64,000 bases of DNA, taken from Elusimicrobiota bacterium. Lineage in GTDB: Bacteria; Elusimicrobiota; Elusimicrobia; FEN-1173. The position numbers and the translations under genes are program-made. The stretch lies in NCBI GenBank assembly GCA_016715645.1, contig JADJZR010000004.1:124001-188000 (forward strand), written 5' to 3'. Below the pieces are notes generated by a model, which was not told the DNA's origin, did no database searches, and saw only the letters and a program-made list of their open reading frames with translations. Positions 16,454 to 23,825 of the stretch are shown piece after piece (position 1 is the stretch's first letter; every line of letters starts with the position of its first letter).

Positions 16454-16711
16454 TTAATTGGCGGAAGCGACAACCCACGCGCCGGCGTTTTTCAACGCGG
16501 TGCGAAGGGTGTCCGAAGCCTGGGCCCCGTGATCCAACCAATACTTCAGTCGCTCGGCATTCACCGTGACCTTGTTGGTTTTCTCTTTCGGGTGGTAATG
16601 ACCCAACACTTCCAGACTGGCGGCGTCGCGGGCCTTTCGGCTATCGACGGCCACAATTCGAAAATGGGGCGTTTTCGGGCGTCCCACCCGCTGCATGCGT
16701 ATGCGAACCAT
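16454..16711 (-). CDS. rpsP: 30S ribosomal protein S16
   Basis: 85 residues from the ATG at 16711 (MVRIRMQRVGRPKTPHFRIV). Signatures: ARDAASLEVLGHYHPK and AERLKYWLDHGAQASDTLRT. An upstream ATG at 16741 gives a 10-residue extension with no family support; the ATG at 16711 has a GAGGAG 6 nt before it, so it is chosen. First gene of the rpsP-khpA-trmD-rplS-rnhB-yraN operon, driven by the promoter at 16740-16769. Confidence 0.95.
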   Translation of the reverse strand: MVRIRMQRVGRPKTPHFRIVAVDSRKARDAASLEVLGHYHPKEKTNKVTVNAERLKYWLDHGAQASDTLRTALKNAGAWVVASAN

Positions 16712-16724
16712 TGGATTCTCCTCG

Positions 16725-16769
16725 TAAAATGAGCGGCTCATTTTAGCCTAATGGGCGGACCCCTGTCAA
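16725..16769 (-). promoter_or_regulatory. rpsP operon promoter overlapped by a palindrome
   Basis: On the minus strand TTGACA (16764-16769) and TAAAAT (16740-16745) are 18 nt apart. TAAAATGAGC-C-GCTCATTTTA (16725-16745) is a 10-1-10 palindrome covering the -10 box and the start point. It can be a repressor site in DNA or a hairpin at the very 5' end of the mRNA, just before the ribosome site. Confidence 0.65.
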
Positions 16770-16782
16770 GGCAAATCGCAAT

Positions 16783-16808
16783 AAAAAATGGGCCCGGCCG
16801 GGCCCATT
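16783..16808 (-). terminator. GC-rich palindrome with T-run, leftward
   Basis: AATGGGCCCGGCCGGGCCCATT is a perfect 22-nt palindrome (16787-16808) followed on the minus strand by a run of T. It lies upstream of the rpsP promoter, so it would stop leftward antisense transcription coming from the thyX-like region before it enters the ribosomal operon. Confidence 0.6.
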
Positions 16809-16818
16809 CGCAAAAAAA

Positions 16819-16847
16819 TTGACGCCGTCCTTCCTATTTAATAGACT
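16819..16847 (+). promoter_or_regulatory. Probable promoter of the thyX-purA-carAB cluster
   Basis: TTGACG (16819-16824), a 17-nt spacer, then TAGACT (16842-16847). Start would be near 16855, upstream of the ATGs at 16877 and 16901. Confidence 0.4.
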
Positions 16848-16876
16848 TCGATCCGGGCGACGTGATATTCCGATGA

Positions 16877-18538
16877 ATGTGCGTCGCTTCACCTCCACCC
16901 ATGTCCATCGACAGTCGGTCCCCCACGGGGGCTTTGAATGCCCCCCCGCCCTCCTCAGGCCCGGTCACCCAAGGGGAGACACCGACATTTCAAGGGCCCC
17001 GGGTTCGGCTGGTTAACGCGTTCAAGACCCCCTACAACAACGCCATCGCGACCGCGCGCACCTGTTACTCCCCCACGGTGGTTTTGCCCGAAGACGTGGA
17101 CAAAGATGAGAAATCACGCCTTCAGCGCGACGCCATCGCCCAGAGCATCTTCAAAGCCGGCCACCATACCACGTTACAGCACGCCACCTTTCAATTTATT
17201 TTAGAAAACGTTTCGCGCCATTTTATTTGGTCGTTTCTGCACAGCCATCCTTTTTACAACAGTGAACAGGTCAGCCAACGCTACGTGACGGTCGGACCCG
17301 ACCGGCTCACGGTTCCCCCGCTTCCCGAGAAACCATTGGCGCTTTACCTAAAAACGGCCCGGGACCTGATGGACGCTTACCGTCGATTGACGGATCTATT
17401 GATTCCGACCGTTCGATCGGAATACAAAAAGCTGTTTCCCTTGCGCGATCCCGACCAGAAACCTTGGGCAAAATATGTTCAACGTCGCGCCCAAGAAGTG
17501 GCTCGCTACGTTCTCCCCGTGGCCACCCAGGCGCATCTGTATCACACGGTGAGCGGGTTGACGTTGCACCGATACCACCGGTTGTGCCAAAGCTTTGATA
17601 CCCCCTGGGAACAGAAAAGGGTGGTCGACCAAATGATCGCCGAGGTCAGAGTTCTTGATCCCCTGTTTGTGGATCGGATGGAAGACCCCCTGCCCCTCGA
17701 TCAAACGCCCGAATATCGCAGCCATCGGGAGTTTCACGGGGAAAAGCCTGTGTCCACCCGGGTGTTTCTTAAAGAGTTTGACGATCGGCTCAAATGGCGC
17801 AGTTCTTGTTTGGTGGACTACAAGGCCCACGGGGAGAAAGTGATGGCTCAGGCCGTTCGATCGGTCATGGGGTTGCCCCGGGCGGCGATGTCCGACGATG
17901 ACGCCTTGGATCGGGTGTTGAACCCCGCCCGCAACCGCTATTTGGGCGAATCCCTTAACCTCACGGCCCATTCCAAACTGTGCCGCACGATGGCGCACAT
18001 GCATTTCACATTCGCCAAAAAGATTTCTCATACCGCCGACAGCCAAGACCAGCGCCACCGCATGACACCGGCCTCTCGCCCCGTGTTGTCAGGCCATTTC
18101 GTGCCGGACTTTCCGGACTACATAACGCCCGTTCTCATTCAGCACAACGCCGAGGCCAAAGAATTTTACGACGTCACGTTGACCCAATTGTGGCGGCGGT
18201 TGGCCGAGCTCCTGTCTCTGGGCGCGCCGGAAGAATTTGTTCTTTATCTCTTGCCCAACGCCGTCAGCGTTCGCTTTGAAGAATCGGGCGACTTGATGGG
18301 ATTTCATCACAAATGGACGAAACGGCTATGTTACACCGCCCAGGAAGAAATTTGGAAGACCAGCCAAGAAGAAGTGTTGCAGGTTCAGCGGGTGGCTCCC
18401 CGTGTGGGACGGTATCTGGGCGCTCCCTGCCAATTGAGGGCGGCGTCGGCCACGCGGCCCTTTTGTCCGGAAGGAGACCGGTTTTGCGGGGTAGTCGTTT
18501 GGAAAAAAAATGTTGACCAATACGCCCGGATCATTTGA
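16877..18538 (+). CDS. Double-domain ThyX-like protein
   Basis: 553 residues, about twice a normal FAD-dependent thymidylate synthase (ThyX, about 230). The first half has HHTTLQHATFQFILENVSRH and, after a longer loop, NSEQVSQRYV, an altered form of the RHRxxSxNExSxRY motif that binds dUMP and FAD. The second half repeats the pattern: AHMHFTFAKKISHTADSQDQ followed by RHR. The first 45 residues are low-complexity and may be spurious; the ATG at 16901 is an alternative start. ThyX makes dTMP from dUMP using methylene-tetrahydrofolate. Whether this two-domain form is a thymidylate synthase is not shown; the active-site pattern is divergent in both halves. It precedes purA by 43 nt, so a nucleotide-synthesis role is plausible. 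Confidence 0.65.
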   Translation: MCVASPPPMSIDSRSPTGALNAPPPSSGPVTQGETPTFQGPRVRLVNAFKTPYNNAIATARTCYSPTVVLPEDVDKDEKSRLQRDAIAQSIFKAGHHTTLQHATFQFILENVSRHFIWSFLHSHPFYNSEQVSQRYVTVGPDRLTVPPLPEKPLALYLKTARDLMDAYRRLTDLLIPTVRSEYKKLFPLRDPDQKPWAKYVQRRAQEVARYVLPVATQAHLYHTVSGLTLHRYHRLCQSFDTPWEQKRVVDQMIAEVRVLDPLFVDRMEDPLPLDQTPEYRSHREFHGEKPVSTRVFLKEFDDRLKWRSSCLVDYKAHGEKVMAQAVRSVMGLPRAAMSDDDALDRVLNPARNRYLGESLNLTAHSKLCRTMAHMHFTFAKKISHTADSQDQRHRMTPASRPVLSGHFVPDFPDYITPVLIQHNAEAKEFYDVTLTQLWRRLAELLSLGAPEEFVLYLLPNAVSVRFEESGDLMGFHHKWTKRLCYTAQEEIWKTSQEEVLQVQRVAPRVGRYLGAPCQLRAASATRPFCPEGDRFCGVVVWKKNVDQYARII

Positions 18539-18581
18539 GAGATGCTTTTAGAAATGGGAAAATAGAGGAAAGGAAACCACC

Positions 18582-19871
18582 ATGTCCACACTCATCGTAG
18601 TCGGCGCCCAATGGGGCGATGAAGGGAAAGGAAAAATTGTTCACTTGCTCGGCAAGAAGGCCGACACCATTGTCCGGTATCAGGGCGGCAACAACGCCGG
18701 CCACACGGTCGTCTTCGACGGTAAAAAGTTTGTTTTGCATCAAATACCGTCGGGCATTTTACAGCCCGGTCGGCGTTGTTTGATCGCCAACGGGGTCGTC
18801 ATGGACCCCTGGGCCCTGCGCGACGAAGCTCGGTTTTTGGAATCACGCAAAATTCGGGTTAAGGGCCGGTTGTTTATCAGCGCGTGGGCTCATCTGATTT
18901 TGCCCTATCACCGTTATCTGGACGCGCTTCGGGAATCGGGTCAAGGCAAAATCGGCACCACCAAACGGGGCATCGGGCCCGCCTATTCCGATAAAGTGGG
19001 GCGTGTGGGTGTCCGGTTGGCCGACTACATGGACCCTCCCACCTTCCGTACCTTGGTGGAACAAAACCTCAGCGCTAAGGCGCCGCTTTTGAAAAGTTTG
19101 GTGTCGTTGGCGGTGTTGCGCAACGAAACGTTTAAGGATTACGACTCTCTCCGGCGGTTTTTTGAACCCTTGATGGCCGATACCCCCGCTCTGTTGCAGA
19201 AAGATTTGGCTGCGGGCAAGAACGTTTTGTTTGAAGGGGCTCAAGGAACGATGCTGGACGTGGATTTCGGCACTTACCCGTTTGTCACATCGTCGAACCC
19301 CATCGCCGGGGCCGCGTGCGTGGGGTCGGGCGTGGGACCGGCGGCCATCGACGAAGTGTTGGGCGTGGTGAAAGCCTACACCACGCGGGTGGGCGATGGG
19401 CCGTTCCCGACGGAATTAAAGGACTCTTTCGGCGACGCCTTGCGCGAACGGGGCCAAGAGTTCGGCGCCACCACCGGGCGGCCCCGCCGATGCGGATGGT
19501 TTGACGCCGTGGTGGTCCGCCACGCGGTACGCATCAACGGCTTGACCCGGTTGTCGCTAACCAAACTGGACGTGTTGGAAGGCGTTGACCCCATTCGGGT
19601 GTGCGTGGCCTATCGCATCGATGGTAAAGTGGTGAAAGATTTTCCCGCGTCCCGCCGGGCCCAAGCCGAGGCGGTGCCTATTTACAAAGAATTGCCGGGT
19701 TTTGCCGGGCCGGTCAAGGGGATCACCCGCTATCAGGATCTTCCCGACGCGGCCAAAAAATATTGCCGGTTTCTTGAAACAGAAGTGGGCGTGCCCATGG
19801 CGCTCATTTCCATGGGCCGGAGCCGGGAAGAAACCATTCTTCTGGACAAATCGTTCCGGTGGATCCCATGA
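18582..19871 (+). CDS. purA: Adenylosuccinate synthetase
   Basis: 429 residues. It joins IMP and aspartate with GTP in AMP synthesis. Signatures: VVGAQWGDEGKGKIVHLLGK with the catalytic Asp and the P-loop-like GDEGKGK, GNNAGHTVVF, GTTKRGIGPAYSDKV, and GTYPFVTSSNPIAGAACVGS; the GTP-binding TKLDVLEG is at about residue 327. A good Shine-Dalgarno (AAAGGAAA) precedes the ATG. The stop overlaps the carA start by ATGA. Confidence 0.97.
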   Translation: MSTLIVVGAQWGDEGKGKIVHLLGKKADTIVRYQGGNNAGHTVVFDGKKFVLHQIPSGILQPGRRCLIANGVVMDPWALRDEARFLESRKIRVKGRLFISAWAHLILPYHRYLDALRESGQGKIGTTKRGIGPAYSDKVGRVGVRLADYMDPPTFRTLVEQNLSAKAPLLKSLVSLAVLRNETFKDYDSLRRFFEPLMADTPALLQKDLAAGKNVLFEGAQGTMLDVDFGTYPFVTSSNPIAGAACVGSGVGPAAIDEVLGVVKAYTTRVGDGPFPTELKDSFGDALRERGQEFGATTGRPRRCGWFDAVVVRHAVRINGLTRLSLTKLDVLEGVDPIRVCVAYRIDGKVVKDFPASRRAQAEAVPIYKELPGFAGPVKGITRYQDLPDAAKKYCRFLETEVGVPMALISMGRSREETILLDKSFRWIP

Positions 19872-20992
19872 AGGCCCGTCTCGCGTTGGAAACCGGGCGG
19901 GTTTTTGAGGGAAACGGGTTCGGGGCTGTGGGGGAAACCGCCGGTGAAGTCGTGTTCTGCACCGCGTTGGCGGGATACCAAGAAATCATGACTGACCCGT
20001 CTTATCAGGGCCAGATCGTGGTCATGACCTACCCCCATATCGGAAATTACGGAACCACGCCCGACTTTAACGAATCCAAAAAGCCCCATGTGGCCGGGTA
20101 CGTGGCCCGGGAGTTCAGCCCCATGGCCAGCCACTGGAAAACCGTGGAACCCATCGACGATTACATGAAAAAGAACGGCGTTGTTGGGTTGGACGGCATC
20201 GACACGCGGGCGTTGGTTCGTCACCTTCGCGACGCGGGCGTGTGCCGGGGCGTCATTTCCACAGAGACCCTCTCGGCGGCCGCGTTGGTGGACCGAGCCA
20301 AACAACAACTCTCCATGTCCGGTGCCGATTTGGTCAAAGAAGTGACGTGCTCCGCGGCGTATCCGTGGACGACCGCCCCGGCCGCGTCGGCCGGCGGTAA
20401 AAAGAAAGTGGCTTTGCTGGATTTCGGCGCCAAATTCAATATCATGAATTCCTTGGCCGGCATGGGGTGCGAGGTGACGGTGTTCCCGGCCCGGACGTCC
20501 CTCGCGGACTTGCTGAAAACAAATCCCGACGGGATCATGTTGTCCAACGGGCCCGGCGATCCCGCGGCGGTAACCTACGCCATCGACACGATCCGCGCCC
20601 TGGTTTCCCACAACGAAAAAGCCAAAAAACCCATTCCCGTGTTTGGAATTTGTTTGGGCCACCAGTTGCTGGGCCTGGCGTTGGGCGGAAGAACGTTTAA
20701 GCTGAAGTTCGGGCATCGCGGCGCCAACCATCCTGTGAAAGACCTCACCACCGGTAAAGTTGAGGTCACCACGCAAAACCACGGGTTTGCCGTGGACATC
20801 GATTCGCTCAAAGGCCTTCCCGTGGAGTTAACCCACATCAATCTGAACGATCAAACGTTGGAAGGTTTGCGGCACAAAACGTTGCCGCTGTTTTCGGTTC
20901 AATACCATCCGGAGGCGTTTCCGGGCCCGCACGATGCCCACTACCTGTTTGATCGGTTCCTGGGGCTAATGAAGAAGACGGAGACCGTTTGA
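19868..20992 (+). CDS. carA: Carbamoyl-phosphate synthase small subunit
   Basis: 374 residues from the ATG at 19868, which overlaps purA; an ATG at 19859 is possible but less likely. N-terminal CPSase domain (EVVFCTALAGYQEIMTDPSY, GNYGTT) and C-terminal class I glutamine amidotransferase with the nucleophile Cys262 in VFGICLGHQLLG and the triad HPEAFPGPHD. It supplies ammonia to CarB for pyrimidine and arginine synthesis. carB lies 2.8 kb further, separated by two envelope genes. Confidence 0.96.
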   Translation: MKARLALETGRVFEGNGFGAVGETAGEVVFCTALAGYQEIMTDPSYQGQIVVMTYPHIGNYGTTPDFNESKKPHVAGYVAREFSPMASHWKTVEPIDDYMKKNGVVGLDGIDTRALVRHLRDAGVCRGVISTETLSAAALVDRAKQQLSMSGADLVKEVTCSAAYPWTTAPAASAGGKKKVALLDFGAKFNIMNSLAGMGCEVTVFPARTSLADLLKTNPDGIMLSNGPGDPAAVTYAIDTIRALVSHNEKAKKPIPVFGICLGHQLLGLALGGRTFKLKFGHRGANHPVKDLTTGKVEVTTQNHGFAVDIDSLKGLPVELTHINLNDQTLEGLRHKTLPLFSVQYHPEAFPGPHDAHYLFDRFLGLMKKTETV

Positions 20993-21042
20993 TCCAACTA
21001 AACAAAGAAAGGGGGTCGCTCCGATGTCGGTGGGAGGGGGAA

Positions 21043-22725
21043 ATGCTGATTCACGAGACATTTCAAACCCCAGATGTCGGCATGCGCCGGAACGACGGAT
21101 TTTGGGCGGGGTCGAACTTAAAAAAATACGGTTTCCTATTTTCACTCCTTGTGATGCCCTTCACCTTTCACGCGGCCGTTTCGATGGACACGGTGGCTCC
21201 TGTCGTGGTTTCGACCTCTGATTTTATGAGCGCGAACATTGTTAGGGATGCTCAGAACAACGTCCATGTGGTGTTTGTGGACACCACCACCCATATTTTG
21301 AAGTATGCAAAACTTTCCAACGGGACCACGACTTGGGCCCTTTCCGATGTGACGGATAAAAAAACGGCCCCCCAAAGCGATTTGGCCATCAGCCCCGGCG
21401 GAGTTCTCCACGCGGTCTATTACCAAACCGATTCCCCGGCGGGAGTCAAGCATGCGCGGTTGGCTGGGGCCGCCTGGAGCACGAACACGGTTGAGGATTT
21501 TGTGAGCACGGCCACGTTTGTTTCCATCGCTGTGGGATCCGACAACGATCCGCGGGTGGTTTACAGTCAAACCGTCGATTCCAGAACCCGGTATGGGGAA
21601 TGGTCCGGGAATGTTTGGGTCACCACCGATGTGTTTGATTTCGATTTTGTGGGGGGTCCGTTGGCGTTGGCTTTGGACACGGACAACACCCCCCATGGGC
21701 TGAGCGTGGGGGACTTGTTCGGAACGCGGTATGTGGTTTTCTTTAAAAAGGAGCAAGGGGGGATGTTCCTCGCCGACGTTCTCGGGTGGAGCGTGGACCC
21801 GATTGTGGAAACTCAAAAAATGGGTCTTGCGGTGGATCGGCAGGGAAAGGCGCACATGTCTTTTTTTGATGAGAACGAGGGGGGGCTCGTTTACGCCCTC
21901 TTCGACGGGGCGCACGTTTCATCCTCGACTTTGGACGTTTCACCGGGGGCCGGGGTTCATTCTGATATCGCCGTCAATTCGCAAAATTTCCCCATGATTG
22001 TCTATCTGTCCGCGGGGATTGGAGTGCGGGCGGCGGTGTTTGGGGGAGCCTCGTGGTCATTGTCGACGTTAGAGGCCGGCGCGCGAAACGGCGTGGGGCC
22101 GAGCGTCGTGTTTAATCGATACAACCATTTTCTCACGTCTTATCTGAACGGAGACTCTCATGAACTGAAATTCTTAACGGACGCCCCCCGGGACTTGTCG
22201 ATTTCGGGCACCGTGCTTGACTTCGGGGGATCTCCCATTCCAGGCGCCTCTGTGACTCTTTCGGGGGGGATCGCTTCGTCTGTGTTGACGGTCTCCGAGA
22301 TCAACGGCGGGTATGCGGCAGAGCATTTGTTCGAGGGGTCTTACACCCTCACTCCGGCAAAGGGGGGCTATGTCTTTCAGCCCACCGCCCGATCTTTTTC
22401 TCCTTTGCGAGAGTCCCAGTCACTCCAGAATTTTCAAGGCGGGCCCGTGAGTTTTTCTCCTCAAGGCAACCTCTTTAATCCGGCGGCTGGGGAACAGGTG
22501 ACTTTCAACTATTCTGTCGTCCCTGGCCATGTGTCGCTTAAAATCTATAGTCTCAAGGGAACGCCAGTGCGAACATTGGTGGATCAAGACGAACCCGCGG
22601 GGACATATTCGGTTCACTGGGATGGCCGTGACGCGGACGGACACACGGTCGCCAGCGGAATCTATCTCGTCTATTTCGAGGCCGACCAAACCCAAAGCAC
22701 CACTAAAGTCGTGGTGGTGAAATGA
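21043..22725 (+). CDS. Secreted beta-rich protein with FlgD-type Ig C-terminus
   Basis: 560 residues from the ATG at 21043, which has GGAGGGGG just before it (an ATG at 21082 is an alternative). A signal-like segment KKYGFLFSLLVMPFTFHAAV lies near the N-terminus. Next come about 330 residues of propeller-like repeats with the recurring form (VxxD..xxPHxxY), then a carboxypeptidase-regulatory-like domain (DLSISGTVLDFGGSPIPGAS), and last an 80-residue FlgD-type Ig domain with SLKIYSLKGTPVRTLVDQ and HWDGRDADGHTVASGIYLVY. This last domain is found at the ends of many exported proteins in Elusimicrobiota, Fibrobacterota and relatives, and may act as a sorting tail. The stop overlaps the next frame by ATGA. 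Function unknown; cell-surface location inferred. Confidence 0.75.
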   Translation: MLIHETFQTPDVGMRRNDGFWAGSNLKKYGFLFSLLVMPFTFHAAVSMDTVAPVVVSTSDFMSANIVRDAQNNVHVVFVDTTTHILKYAKLSNGTTTWALSDVTDKKTAPQSDLAISPGGVLHAVYYQTDSPAGVKHARLAGAAWSTNTVEDFVSTATFVSIAVGSDNDPRVVYSQTVDSRTRYGEWSGNVWVTTDVFDFDFVGGPLALALDTDNTPHGLSVGDLFGTRYVVFFKKEQGGMFLADVLGWSVDPIVETQKMGLAVDRQGKAHMSFFDENEGGLVYALFDGAHVSSSTLDVSPGAGVHSDIAVNSQNFPMIVYLSAGIGVRAAVFGGASWSLSTLEAGARNGVGPSVVFNRYNHFLTSYLNGDSHELKFLTDAPRDLSISGTVLDFGGSPIPGASVTLSGGIASSVLTVSEINGGYAAEHLFEGSYTLTPAKGGYVFQPTARSFSPLRESQSLQNFQGGPVSFSPQGNLFNPAAGEQVTFNYSVVPGHVSLKIYSLKGTPVRTLVDQDEPAGTYSVHWDGRDADGHTVASGIYLVYFEADQTQSTTKVVVVK

Positions 22726-22740
22726 TCATTGCCCAAAAGA

Positions 22741-22860
22741 GGCAAATTCCCCCGCGCCCCGCGTCAGCGCCTCTGGCGCCCCAGGCGCACGTCGCTCTGC
22801 GACGGCCCCTAACACTGAGAGAAGGGCTTTTGGGGGAAGGGGGGATTTGGAATACGTCGT
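22741..22860. repeat. Copy of a dispersed GC-rich repeat
   Basis: CGCGTCAGCGCCTCTGGCGC and the following GCTCTGCGACGGCCC resemble 10,580-10,650 (CATCAGCGGCTCTGCCGCC, GCTCTGCGACCGGCC). It sits between the previous stop and the true start of the PorV-like protein, and an open frame happens to run through it. Confidence 0.5.
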
Positions 22861-22862
22861 CA

Positions 22863-23825
22863 GTGGGAAAATTTGCCCTCGCTTTGATCGTTCTTGTTTT
22901 CTTACTCGATTTATCCGCTTGGGCCATCGACCCTAGGACGGGCGGGACGACTCTGTTGGAAACTCTCGACGCTCGCGCCGCCGCCCTGGGACAGGCGGGA
23001 ACCACGCTCACGGGGGATTTGGCCGGGGCCTCGTTTAACCCAGCCGTTTATCCGACTTTGGAAAACCCCCAGCTGGAAACCCAATTTCAAGTGGCGCCGG
23101 GGGATGTGCATACCGCGTTGTTGGCGTACGGAAGGGGTGGGCCCCGGTTGGGTTGGGGTGCCGCTTTGGTCGTGTTGGACGCGGGCACGGTGGAGACCTC
23201 TTCAGTGGGAGGGGCTCCCTCAACGGTGCGGGCCCAACAGGACATTGTGGGCACTTTGTCGGCGGGCGTGGCGCCAACGTCTTGGTTGAAAGTCGGGGGC
23301 ACGGTGAAAGGGTTGCAGTCCAAGTTGGCCGAGGAATATTCCGCGTCCACTGTGGCCGCTGATGTCGGGTTATTAATTGACTTGCCGTTGCCGGGGTTGC
23401 GGTTGGGCGGTGCGGTCCAGAACATGGGCCCCGATCTGACGTTTCGGTCGGAGGGCGATCCGTTGCCTTTGTTTTACCGTGTGGGTTTGTCCCACATCTG
23501 GACAATTGGCGGGGAAGACGACTTATCCCCCATAAAACCAACGGCATGGTATGCACGCGACGAGAGACCTGCCTCTGTGCTTTGGGTGGGTGCTGACGCG
23601 GTGTTTGATCGATGGGGGGAATGTTCGGGCCATTTGGGACTGGAATGGGACTACAATCGCTTGGCGATCCTGCGGTTGGGAGGAATTGTGGGTGAAGACG
23701 GTTTGGGCCCGACGGGCGGCATTGGATTTTGGATCAACAAATGGCGGTTTGATTACGCCATCCAGTTGGTGGACGAATTAACGGATCGACACCGTGTCAC
23801 GGTGTCTTACTTTTGGAGAGATTAA
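22863..23825 (+). CDS. PorV/UPF0164-like outer-membrane protein
   Basis: 320 residues from a GTG at 22863 that begins a clean signal peptide (GKFALALIVLVFLLDLSAWA). The open frame reaches back to an ATG at 22722 overlapping the previous stop, but those 47 codons are a translated dispersed repeat, so the GTG is preferred with some doubt. The mature protein begins like the PorV/PorQ family (GGTTLLETLDARAAALGQAG, then DLAGASFNPAVYPTLENPQL) and continues as amphipathic beta strands to a terminal aromatic strand VTVSYFWRD. In Bacteroidota, PorV shuttles type IX secretion cargo; a similar link to the FlgD-Ig protein encoded just before it is an inference. It ends directly before carB. Confidence 0.75.
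   Translation: MGKFALALIVLVFLLDLSAWAIDPRTGGTTLLETLDARAAALGQAGTTLTGDLAGASFNPAVYPTLENPQLETQFQVAPGDVHTALLAYGRGGPRLGWGAALVVLDAGTVETSSVGGAPSTVRAQQDIVGTLSAGVAPTSWLKVGGTVKGLQSKLAEEYSASTVAADVGLLIDLPLPGLRLGGAVQNMGPDLTFRSEGDPLPLFYRVGLSHIWTIGGEDDLSPIKPTAWYARDERPASVLWVGADAVFDRWGECSGHLGLEWDYNRLAILRLGGIVGEDGLGPTGGIGFWINKWRFDYAIQLVDELTDRHRVTVSYFWRD

Noticed and set aside
22722..22862. N-terminal 47-residue extension of the PorV-like protein
   Set aside because: It is translated repeat DNA, Pro/Ala/Arg-rich and placed before a perfect signal peptide. The ATGA overlap keeps a small doubt.
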